5,600 nucleotides of DNA from Roseovarius sp. (GCA_023260815.1 JALQUE010000198.1:1-5600), one strand, 5' to 3'; positions 1 through 5,235 are shown, counted from the first letter of the stretch. Numbers and translations: made by a program. The notes: generated by a model not told the origin, from the sequence alone.

Positions 1-166
1 CGCCGCCGGTTCCTTCGGCCTCGCGTTCGGCTTCGCGCAGCATCAGCATTTCGACCCGCGCGGTCAGGCGGTCGATCTCCTTGGCCTGTCGCGCCACGGT
101 GTCGGACAGGTCGTCCGTGACGCGCAACAGATGTGCGATGCGTTCTTCGAGGGCAGTGATGTCCAT
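1..166 (-). CDS. slyX: SlyX family protein, N-terminal part (runs off left edge)
   Basis: The minus strand from ATG at 166 reads 55 codons without a stop before the window ends; it begins MDITALEERIAHLLRV and continues with DDLSDTVARQ, EIDRLTARVEML and REAEREAEG. The LEERIAHL start, the D-LSD-VARQ segment and heptad-spaced hydrophobic residues are typical of SlyX, a small coiled-coil protein of about 70 residues, so perhaps 15-20 residues are missing. SlyX has no well-established biochemical function; the name comes from the E. coli slyD neighbourhood. No clear Shine-Dalgarno lies before ATG 166, and an in-frame TTG at 172 is an alternative start. It is divergent from hisS and shares the 167-377 control region with it. 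Confidence 0.85.
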   Translation of the reverse strand, partial: MDITALEERIAHLLRVTDDLSDTVARQAKEIDRLTARVEMLMLREAEREAEGTGG

Positions 167-171
167 ATACA
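143..171 (+). promoter_or_regulatory. weak candidate promoter for the hisSZG operon
   Basis: TTCTTC (143-148) and TATACA (166-171) are separated by 17 bases, a loose sigma-70-like match. If used, transcription would begin near 178 and the hisS leader would be about 200 nt, containing the whole repeat stack at 206-269. The match is poor (about half of the -35 consensus) and it lies over the start of slyX, so this is only a candidate. TTGTTAAC at 276-283 is another possible element closer to hisS, but I found no convincing -10 spaced from it. Confidence 0.18.
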
Positions 172-205
172 ACAGATGCGCATGGGCGCGGGTCTTGGCA
201 AGGGG

Positions 206-231
206 CAATAGGTCCGCAACCGGACCTATTG
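206..231. repeat. perfect 11-bp inverted repeat, hairpin 1
   Basis: CAATAGGTCCG (206-216) is followed by a CAAC loop (217-220) and its exact complement CGGACCTATTG (221-231). No T-run follows on either strand, so it does not look like a terminator by itself. It lies 147-172 bases before the hisS start and 40-65 bases before the slyX start, so it could act as an operator or as an RNA leader element for either gene. Its right arm is shared with the next palindrome, so the two hairpins exclude each other. Confidence 0.85.
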
Positions 232-256
232 TTTCGCGCGCGAAACATTGGGTCCG
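221..256. repeat. 36-bp near-perfect palindrome, hairpin 2
   Basis: Arms 221-238 and 239-256 are complementary at 16 of 18 positions, with one further T-G wobble and one T-T mismatch. The centre is a perfect 16-bp palindrome, GTTTCGCGCGCGAAAC (231-246). The segment 246-256 (CATTGGGTCCG) is a 9/11 direct copy of 206-216, so the block is built from three related arms in the order direct, inverted, direct. The perfect core could be a dimeric regulator's operator; as RNA it would be a long hairpin. I cannot name a binding protein. Confidence 0.8.
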
Positions 257-269
257 ATCCGGCCCTTTT
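250..269 (+). terminator. candidate intrinsic terminator/attenuator before hisS
   Basis: GGG-t-CCG (250-256, T253 bulged) can pair with CGG-CCC (260-265) around an ATC loop, giving six GC pairs followed directly by TTTT (266-269). This is terminator-like for plus-strand transcription and lies 108 bases before hisS. Its left arm is also the outer arm of the 221-256 palindrome, so forming that palindrome would prevent this hairpin. It is short and the T-run is only four bases, so terminator activity is uncertain. Confidence 0.4.
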
Positions 270-377
270 ACCCATTTGTTAACCTCTTCGCCCATAGCGG
301 TGACGCGGCTCTGCTTGCCCCCTCGGGTTCCAGCGTTTAGAGGAGGCGCGACACGCAAGCCCGATCGGGAATTGACC

Positions 378-1865
378 ATGGCCAAAGACAAGAATGCCCC
401 CAAGCCCAAGGCGCAGACGCCCAAGGGCTTCCGCGATTATTTCGGCACCGAAGTGACCGAACGCGCCGAAATGCTGGCGCAGATCGCCGGGGTCTATCAT
501 CGCTACGGGTTCGACGCGCTGGAAAGCTCGGCGGTCGAGACGGTCGAGGCGCTGGGCAAGTTCCTGCCGGATGTGGATCGCCCCAACGAGGGTGTCTTTG
601 CCTGGCAGGAGGACGAGGACGGCGACAAGGGGGATTGGCTGGCGCTGCGTTATGATCTGACGGCCCCTCTGGCGCGGGTCTATGCCCAGCACCGCAACGA
701 CCTGCCGCTGCCCTACCGACGCTTTGCGATGGGGCCGGTCTGGCGCAACGAAAAGCCGGGGCCAGGACGATTTCGTCAGTTTTATCAATGCGATGCGGAT
801 ACGGTTGGGGCGCCTTCCGTGGCGGCGGATGCCGAGATTTGCGCCATGCTGGCCGACACGCTGGAACAGGTGGGCATCCCGCGCGGCGATTACATCGTGC
901 GGGTGAACAACCGCAAGGTTCTGAACGGTGTGCTGGAGGTCATGGGGCTGGACGAGGGCGCGCAGCGCGATGCCGTCCTGCGCACCATCGACAAGTTCGA
1001 CAAGGTGGGTGCAAGCGGTGTGCGCGAGTTGCTTGGCAAGGGGCGGCTGGACGCCTCGGGCGCCTATATCGACGGTGTCGGGCTGAGCGACGATCAGGCG
1101 GGGCCGGTGCTGGCGTTTCTGACGTCGAAGGCCGACGGTGCCGCACAGACGCTCGATAATCTGCGCGCCGCGGTGGGCGCCAGCGCGATTGGCCTTGAAG
1201 GTGTGCAAGAGCTTGAAACCATTGCCGATCTTCTGGAGGCCCAGGGCTATGGCCCGGACCGGATCGTGATTGACCCGTCGGTCGTGCGGGGGCTTGGGTA
1301 TTACACCGGGCCTGTGTTCGAGGCCGAGTTGACCTTTGAAATCCTTGACGAAAAAGGCCGCAAGCGGCAGTTCGGCTCGGTCGCGGGGGGCGGGCGGTAT
1401 GACGATCTGGTCAAGCGCTTTACCGGGCAGGCCGTGCCGGCGACGGGTGTGTCGATCGGGGTGGACCGACTGCTGGCCGCCCTGCGCGAGAAGGGCCGGA
1501 TCGGTGGCACTGTGGAAGGCCCGGTGGTCGTGACCGTGATGGATCGCGACCGTATGGCCGATTATCAACATATGGTGGGCGAGTTGCGGCGCGCGGGCAT
1601 CCGCGCGGAGGTGTATCTGGGCAATCCGAAAAACTTCGGCAACCAGATGAAATACGCCGATCGGCGCGGCGCGCCCATCGCGGTGATCGAAGGCGGCGAC
1701 GAGAAAGAGCGCGGCGTCATCCAGATCAAGGATTTGATCCTTGGAGCGAAGATGGCCGAGAATGCCACCTTGGAAGAGTGGAAGGAACGGCCCAGCCAGT
1801 TCGAGGTTCCGCGCGGGCAACTTGTTGAAAAGGTGCGCGAAATTCTGGATGGGCAGCGGCAATGA
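378..1865 (+). CDS. hisS: histidyl-tRNA synthetase (HisRS), class II
   Basis: This cytoplasmic dimeric enzyme activates histidine with ATP and charges tRNA-His. The 495-residue product shows the class II catalytic core in order: motif 1 around PKGFRDYFG (15-23), LRYDLTAPLAR (90-100), motif 2 from VWRNEKPGPGRFRQFYQCD (121-139), the histidine-binding signature VRGLGYYTG (303-311), GGGRYDDL (337-344) and motif 3 GVSIGVDRLLAAL (357-369). An anticodon-binding domain begins near 383. FYQCDAD, RVNNRKVLNG and RTIDKFDKVG resemble eukaryotic-type HisRS more than the E. coli form. The ATG at 378 is chosen because protein homology begins at MAKDK, with GGGA (367-370) seven bases before it; the frame is open back to 81 but that part overlaps slyX and has no HisRS-like sequence. 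A strong AGGAGG (341-346) lies too far upstream for normal use. The stop overlaps hisZ by ATGA. Confidence 0.96.
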   Translation: MAKDKNAPKPKAQTPKGFRDYFGTEVTERAEMLAQIAGVYHRYGFDALESSAVETVEALGKFLPDVDRPNEGVFAWQEDEDGDKGDWLALRYDLTAPLARVYAQHRNDLPLPYRRFAMGPVWRNEKPGPGRFRQFYQCDADTVGAPSVAADAEICAMLADTLEQVGIPRGDYIVRVNNRKVLNGVLEVMGLDEGAQRDAVLRTIDKFDKVGASGVRELLGKGRLDASGAYIDGVGLSDDQAGPVLAFLTSKADGAAQTLDNLRAAVGASAIGLEGVQELETIADLLEAQGYGPDRIVIDPSVVRGLGYYTGPVFEAELTFEILDEKGRKRQFGSVAGGGRYDDLVKRFTGQAVPATGVSIGVDRLLAALREKGRIGGTVEGPVVVTVMDRDRMADYQHMVGELRRAGIRAEVYLGNPKNFGNQMKYADRRGAPIAVIEGGDEKERGVIQIKDLILGAKMAENATLEEWKERPSQFEVPRGQLVEKVREILDGQRQ

Positions 1866-2947
1866 CCGACCGTGCCGCGATCCGGGCCGAGGCGGCGCGG
1901 CTGCGCGCGCTGTTCGAGGCCGAGGGTGCGCAGCCGGTGGAAACGACAGTGTTGCAACCCGCCGAGCTGCTGCTGGACCTTTATGGTGAGGACATGCGCG
2001 CGCGGGCCTATGTGACGTCGGATGCGCTGCGCGGCGAGCAGATGCTGAGGCCGGATTTCACGGTTCCTGTGGTGCAGATGCATATGGAGCATGGTGCGGA
2101 GCCGGCTTGTTATACCTATTCCGGCGAGGTTTTTCGCCGGCAGGAGGACGATCCCGACCGGGCCAATGAATACATGCAGGTCGGCTTCGAACTGTTTGAC
2201 CGCAATGCCCCCGAGGCGGCGGACGCCCGTGTTTTCTGCCTTATTTTCAAGGCGTTGGAGAACTTGGGGTTGCGCGCGGCGACGGGGGATATTGGCCTGC
2301 TGATGGCGGCGGTCGGCGGGTTGCGGACCACTGAGGCGCGCAAGAAGGCGCTGTTGCGGCATATCTGGAGGCCGAGACGGTTTCGGGCGTTGATGGATCG
2401 CTACTCGGGGCGGGTGCCCGTGCCGGAAAGCCGGGCGGCGCTGCTGGCCAAGGCGGACCCGATGGCCGGTGCGGGACCGATGATCGGGCTGCGGGGTGAG
2501 GTCGAAATAATTAACAGAATCAATGCTTTGAAAGAGGATGCTCACGTCGCGCCGATCTCGGAAAACGAGGTGGCGTTGATCGATGCCATATTGGACGTGC
2601 GAGAAACGTCCGATAACGCCTTGGAAAGACTGCGGGATATCGCGGTGGACATGGCGGCGATCCAGCCCGCCGTGGACCGTCTGGCGCGGCGGCTTGAGGC
2701 CATGGCGGGGCACGGCATAGACATCACCGCACTGGATTTCGAGGCCAGTTACGGACGCACCAACATGGAATACTATGACGGCTTTGTCTTTGGTTTCTAT
2801 GCAGAAAAACGGCCTGACCTGCCGCCTGTCGCATCGGGCGGACGCTATGACGCGCTGACCCGGCAACTGGGTCGCGGACGAGAGATCCCGGCGGTGGGCG
2901 GGGTGGTGCGGCCGGGGTTGGTGGTGGATCTGGGGGGGCTGTCATGA
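1862..2947 (+). CDS. hisZ: ATP phosphoribosyltransferase regulatory subunit HisZ
   Basis: HisZ is a HisRS paralogue without aminoacylation activity; it binds histidine and assembles with short HisG to give active, feedback-controlled ATP phosphoribosyltransferase. The 361-residue product keeps class II core features: LRPDFTVPVVQ (62-72), a motif 2 relic in YTYSGEVFRRQ (84-94), EYMQVGFELF (103-112) and SGGRYDALTRQLG (325-337). It lacks the C-terminal anticodon-binding domain, which explains why it is about 130 residues shorter than the HisRS upstream. The HisRS signature RGLGYYTG is replaced here by GRTNMEYYDG (298-307), as expected of a non-synthetase. The start overlaps the hisS stop and the end overlaps the hisG start, each by ATGA, implying translational coupling. 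Codons around 2507-2620 include ATA and AGA, which are uncommon in the surrounding genes. Confidence 0.94.
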   Translation: MTDRAAIRAEAARLRALFEAEGAQPVETTVLQPAELLLDLYGEDMRARAYVTSDALRGEQMLRPDFTVPVVQMHMEHGAEPACYTYSGEVFRRQEDDPDRANEYMQVGFELFDRNAPEAADARVFCLIFKALENLGLRAATGDIGLLMAAVGGLRTTEARKKALLRHIWRPRRFRALMDRYSGRVPVPESRAALLAKADPMAGAGPMIGLRGEVEIINRINALKEDAHVAPISENEVALIDAILDVRETSDNALERLRDIAVDMAAIQPAVDRLARRLEAMAGHGIDITALDFEASYGRTNMEYYDGFVFGFYAEKRPDLPPVASGGRYDALTRQLGRGREIPAVGGVVRPGLVVDLGGLS

Positions 2948-3639
2948 GCCTCAAGCTGGGGGTGCCGTCCAAGGGGCGGCTGATGGAAAAAACCTTTGAA
3001 TGGTTCGGCAAGCGCGGCATCGAACTGGGCCGGGCGGGATCGGATCGCGAATATGCGGGATATGTCCAAGGCATTGATAATGTTGATCTTATCTTGCTGT
3101 CTGCCGGGGAAATTCCACGGGAGTTGGCCGCAGGCCGCATCCATCTGGGGGTGACGGGCACCGATCTGGTGCGCGAAAAACTGGGCCAGTGGGACAATCG
3201 GGTCGAGGAAATCGCGGAATTGGGGTTCGGACATGCCGATCTGGTGCTGGCGGTGCCGGGCGCATGGGTGGATGTCAACACGCTGGACGATCTGGATGCA
3301 GTGGCGTCAGCATTCCGTGCAACCCACGGATTTCGTTTGAGAATTGCCACAAAGTATCACCGGCTTGTGCGGGAGTTTCTGCGCGAAAACGGGGTTGCGG
3401 ATTACCAGCTTGTGGACAGTCAGGGCGCGACCGAAGGCACGGTGAAGAACGAAACCGCCGAGGCGATCGCCGATATCACCTCGACCGGGGACACGTTGCG
3501 CGCCAACCATTTGAAAATATTGGAAGATGGGCTGATCTTGCGCAGTCAGGCGACGCTGTTTCGGGCGCGGCGCGTGCCGTTGAGCGACACCGACCGCAGC
3601 GCATTGGCGGAACTGCTGAAAAGCCTGTCGCTGGACTGA
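2944..3639 (+). CDS. hisG: ATP phosphoribosyltransferase catalytic subunit, short form
   Basis: HisG catalyses the first committed step of histidine synthesis: ATP plus PRPP gives N1-(5-phosphoribosyl)-ATP and pyrophosphate. The product is 231 residues, the short form lacking the C-terminal regulatory domain of long HisG, which fits the adjacent hisZ. Visible features are the N-terminal GVPSKGRLMEKT (6-17), AGRIHLGVTGTDLV (63-76), ELGFGHADLVLAVP (92-105), RIATKYHRLVREFL (133-146), and the PRPP-binding loop in ADITSTGDTLRANHLK (176-191). It starts inside the hisZ stop codon (ATGA), so histidine synthesis and its regulator are probably made in fixed ratio. No further his gene follows in the window; the next gene is convergent, so hisG ends the operon. 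Confidence 0.96.
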   Translation: MSLKLGVPSKGRLMEKTFEWFGKRGIELGRAGSDREYAGYVQGIDNVDLILLSAGEIPRELAAGRIHLGVTGTDLVREKLGQWDNRVEEIAELGFGHADLVLAVPGAWVDVNTLDDLDAVASAFRATHGFRLRIATKYHRLVREFLRENGVADYQLVDSQGATEGTVKNETAEAIADITSTGDTLRANHLKILEDGLILRSQATLFRARRVPLSDTDRSALAELLKSLSLD

Positions 3640-3656
3640 GCGGATGCGTACGACCC

Positions 3657-3682
3657 GTACCAAACCGACGCGGGTTTGGTAC
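3657..3682. repeat. perfect 10-bp inverted repeat after hisG
   Basis: GTACCAAACC (3657-3666) and GGTTTGGTAC (3673-3682) are exact complements around a GACGCG loop. It begins 18 bases after the hisG stop, where a 3' end is expected. There is no T-run on the plus side (CAGACCGGG follows), so it is either an unusual terminator, an RNA-stabilising 3' hairpin, or a protein-binding palindrome. The pairing is certain; the role is not. Confidence 0.75.
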
Positions 3683-3743
3683 CAGACCGGGATGTGATCG
3701 GCAAAGTTGTGTCCATTCCGTACGTAACTGCCGAGATTTGACG

Positions 3744-3769
3744 CGACCTCAGCACACGACCTCAGCACA
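3744..3769. repeat. exact 13-bp tandem duplication
   Basis: CGACCTCAGCACA occurs twice, directly abutting (3744-3756 and 3757-3769), with no mismatches. It lies in the convergent hisG/barrel-protein gap, immediately before the minus-strand terminator. A small replication-slippage duplication is the simplest explanation; paired regulator sites are possible but nothing supports them. Confidence 0.85.
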
Positions 3770-3770
3770 G

Positions 3771-3800
3771 GAAACGGGCGCACCCGTGAGGGCGCGCCCG
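3771..3800 (-). terminator. intrinsic terminator of the outer-membrane barrel gene
   Basis: On the minus strand the arms 3800-3794 and 3781-3775 (CGGGCGC/GCGCCCG) pair, then an A-C mismatch, then CCC/GGG around a four-base loop, followed by TTTC (3774-3771). The loop reads GTGA on the plus strand, a GNRA type, and TCAC on the minus strand. It lies 45 bases past the stop at 3845. The T-run is short but the stem is strong. On the plus strand it could also help stop hisG read-through. Confidence 0.65.
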
Positions 3801-3844
3801 CGTGGGTCCGGAGGGAGGGACCATCCGAGCTTTGGTGGCCCGGA

Positions 3845-4438
3845 TCAGAAGCGGAACGTGCCGCGTACCTGAACGGTGGTCGCTTCGATGTCGGTGGTGG
3901 TCGGACCGAAATTGTCGAACTCGTGATACAGCACCTCGCCACCGAGCGAGACGTTCTGCATCACCATGTGTTCGTAGCCCGCACCGATGAAATACCCGTC
4001 GTCATCGCCAAGCGTGCTGGTGTCGGCCTGTGCCCAGCCACCGGTGCCATAGAGCAGGCCATTACCGATCTTGTAGCCGGCGCGGGCCTTCACGCGCAGA
4101 ACGTTTTCCAGGGTCGGGTTGCCTGCGCCGAGGCCGATATCGGCCCAGTCGTAATCCAGACCGCCACCGACGACCCACTGGCCGAAATCGTAATCATACC
4201 CGGCGACCAGACCGCCGATCACATCATCGCCGCTGACACCGGGAACGTTGGTGTCGACATTGCCCCAGCCGATCTGTCCGCCCAGATACGGCCCGGTCCA
4301 ATTGGGGCTGGAGGGGGCGGGCGCCGGAACCGGCGCGGCGATCACGGGATCGGGTTCTGGGGGGGTCGCGGAGCCGGCAAAAGCCGGACCTGCGGCGAGG
4401 GCCATCGCGGCCACAATCATGGAACCTTGTTTCAACAT
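3845..4438 (-). CDS. small outer-membrane beta-barrel protein (Omp25/31-like)
   Basis: The 197-residue product starts with a clear Sec signal peptide: K3, a hydrophobic stretch IVAAMALAAG (8-17) and an AFA|GS cleavage site after residue 21, leaving a mature protein of about 176 residues. Residues 25-45 are a Pro/Ala-rich linker. From NWTGPYLGGQIGW (46-58) on, I count eight amphipathic strands, roughly 47-59, 71-83, 87-97, 111-123, 127-137, 147-158, 162-173 and 186-197, matching an OmpA/Omp25-type barrel. It ends in TFRF with a C-terminal Phe, the usual signal for BAM-dependent insertion. There is no OmpA peptidoglycan-binding domain. ATG 4438 is favoured over M7 by AAGAGG eight bases upstream and by K3 in the signal peptide. 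Its substrate or exact role is unknown; such proteins are often structural or surface antigens. It is transcribed alone and convergent with hisG. Confidence 0.85.
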   Translation of the reverse strand: MLKQGSMIVAAMALAAGPAFAGSATPPEPDPVIAAPVPAPAPSSPNWTGPYLGGQIGWGNVDTNVPGVSGDDVIGGLVAGYDYDFGQWVVGGGLDYDWADIGLGAGNPTLENVLRVKARAGYKIGNGLLYGTGGWAQADTSTLGDDDGYFIGAGYEHMVMQNVSLGGEVLYHEFDNFGPTTTDIEATTVQVRGTFRF

Positions 4439-4446
4439 GGCTCAAA

Positions 4447-4452
4447 CCTCTT
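4447..4452 (-). promoter_or_regulatory. ribosome binding site of the barrel gene
   Basis: On the minus strand AAGAGG sits eight bases before ATG 4438. It decides for this start over the internal Met codon at residue 7. Confidence 0.7.
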
Positions 4453-4496
4453 GCTTGTGTTGTCCCTTTCCGCGCGTTCTGCGGGTGGACCGTGTT

Positions 4497-4528
4497 AAAA
4501 TTTTCCGGGCTGGGAAGGCCCGATCATA
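4497..4528 (-). promoter_or_regulatory. possible promoter and leader hairpin of the barrel gene
   Basis: On the minus strand TATGAT (4528-4523) resembles a -10 box, but the base run 17 upstream (GAAAGG) is a poor -35. Immediately after it is a 5-bp hairpin, CGGGC/GCCCG (4522-4518 and 4510-4506), then GAAAATTTT with the palindrome AAAATTTT at 4497-4504. If TATGAT is used, the leader would be about 75-80 nt and start within the hairpin. The assignment is tentative. Confidence 0.25.
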
Positions 4529-4647
4529 CCCCACAACAGGGCATCCCTTTCTGAGGGTGAGGCAGAGGTGGGTCCATGAGGACGCAGGATCAACCATGCG
4601 GGCCGGACGCAGCATGTTCTTGCCCATTGACGCGGCGTGATGGGCTG

Positions 4648-4688
4648 AAAAATGCCGGTTTTCTGAAGGATTTAGCCTGAAATACCGG
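4648..4688 (-). terminator. second terminator-like hairpin downstream of the DUF1489 gene
   Basis: On the minus strand the arms 4688-4676 and 4669-4655 form an imperfect hairpin: CCGG/CCGG base, an A/T-rich middle with a bulge, and AGG/CCT near the loop. It is followed by CATTTTTC, with five Ts at 4652-4648. It lies 30 bases past the DUF1489 stop and may back up the hairpin at 4698-4716. The remainder of the 4439-4717 gap shows no credible gene. Confidence 0.4.
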
Positions 4689-4697
4689 TGGGGGATC

Positions 4698-4716
4698 AAA
4701 AGCGCGTGAGGCGCGC
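4698..4716 (-). terminator. terminator abutting the DUF1489 stop codon
   Basis: On the minus strand GCGCG (4716-4712), a CCTCA loop and CGCGC (4706-4702) form a 5-bp all-GC hairpin followed by TTTT (4701-4698). The stem starts one base after the TGA at 4720-4718. It is short but has the right polarity and T-run, and suggests that the DUF1489 gene and the barrel gene are separate transcription units. Confidence 0.5.
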
Positions 4717-4717
4717 G

Positions 4718-5146
4718 TCAGATCACGCCGATATCGGCCAAGGCCGCCGAAAGCTCAGGGGGGAGGCTGTCTTCGTTCTGGCGATGGGCGGCCAGATCGG
4801 CGGGGGCATCGGCGGGCTGCAGGTAGCGCCAGCCCTGAAACGGGCGCTTGGGCGCGGTGGTGGTGCGGATGATTTCGGGATCGAGGACAAAGCCGCAGCG
4901 GCGGATGCCGTCGGAGCCGATCACCTCGTCGAAGCGCAGGATGCGCTGGCGGCATTGCACGAGGCCTTGAACCACCCAGTAGATCGAGCCGCCGTCCAGC
5001 ACCTCGTCGGCGCGTTTGGGCCACATGCGGGTGACGTGACGCGGCTGACCGTCGGGACCGCGCGCCGGGGCCGACGCCTGCCAGCGCATCAGGCTTTCGA
5101 CGCTGTCGGAGCCGACACTGAGCTTGATGAGGTGCAGTTTGGCCAT
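4718..5146 (-). CDS. DUF1489 family protein
   Basis: The 142-residue product begins MAKLHLIKLSVGSDSVESL and carries features I associate with the alphaproteobacterial DUF1489 family: HVTRMWPKRADEVLDGGS (37-54), IYWVVQG (55-61), CRQRILRFDEV (65-75), RRCGFVLDPEIIRT (82-95) and RPFQGWRYLQPADAPADL (101-118). It has no signal peptide or membrane segment and is probably cytosolic. The family has no established function. The ATG at 5146 is chosen over the in-frame ATG at 5176: homology begins at MAKL, GGGGA lies ten bases upstream, and 5176 directly abuts a candidate -10 box and would precede the transcript start. It is divergent from nrdJ with 96 bases between starts; whether the two are functionally linked is unknown. 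Confidence 0.85.
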   Translation of the reverse strand: MAKLHLIKLSVGSDSVESLMRWQASAPARGPDGQPRHVTRMWPKRADEVLDGGSIYWVVQGLVQCRQRILRFDEVIGSDGIRRCGFVLDPEIIRTTTAPKRPFQGWRYLQPADAPADLAAHRQNEDSLPPELSAALADIGVI

Positions 5147-5176
5147 GCGGTGCGATTCCCCCGTAACAGGCCACAT

Positions 5177-5204
5177 AGGGTAGTGGAAATGCGGTGGGCT
5201 TCAA
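5177..5204 (-). promoter_or_regulatory. candidate promoter of the DUF1489 gene
   Basis: On the minus strand TTGAAG (5204-5199) and TACCCT (5182-5177) are separated by 16 bases, a fair sigma-70-type pair. Transcription would begin near 5170, giving a leader of about 20-25 nt to ATG 5146. It occupies the divergent gap with nrdJ, so the two promoters probably lie close together or overlap. Confidence 0.4.
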
Positions 5205-5230
5205 GCTATTGTGTGTCTTCCCAGCTGCCG

Positions 5231-5235
5231 AGGAG
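5231..5235 (+). promoter_or_regulatory. ribosome binding site of nrdJ
   Basis: AGGAG is placed seven bases before ATG 5243, ideal spacing. It fixes the nrdJ start. Confidence 0.85.

Noticed and set aside
176..211. Possible 11-codon leader peptide (MRMGAGLGKGQ) ending inside segment 1 of the repeat stack
   Set aside because: No Shine-Dalgarno before it and no histidine codons, so it does not fit a histidine attenuator leader; position may be coincidence.
81..377. N-terminal 99-residue extension of the hisS reading frame
   Set aside because: The part before ATG 378 overlaps slyX on the other strand, crosses the inverted repeats and is Arg/Ser-rich with no HisRS-like sequence; protein homology starts at MAKDK.
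279..1862. 527-codon open frame on the minus strand opposite hisS
   Set aside because: Antisense shadow of a GC-rich gene; composition is His/Arg/Ala-rich with no recognisable domain, while the plus strand encodes complete HisRS motifs.
1565..2866. 433-codon open frame on the minus strand across hisS/hisZ
   Set aside because: Spans two well-supported genes antisense; no domain-like sequence; third-position GC bias explains the lack of stops.
3640..3844. tRNA or small RNA gene in the hisG/barrel gap
   Set aside because: The hairpins do not form a cloverleaf and no T-loop sequence (GGTTCGAATCC type) is present.
3923..4498. 191-codon plus-strand frame opposite the barrel gene
   Set aside because: The minus strand encodes a signal peptide, eight beta strands and a C-terminal Phe; the plus frame is its shadow.
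4596..4640. 14-codon plus-strand mini-ORF (MRAGRSMFLPIDAA)
   Set aside because: AGGAT lies nearby, but there is no promoter, conservation evidence or recognisable sequence; such short frames are common by chance.
4442..4699. 85-codon minus-strand frame between the barrel and DUF1489 genes
   Set aside because: It crosses the terminator-like hairpin and the leader region, has no credible ribosome site and no recognisable sequence.
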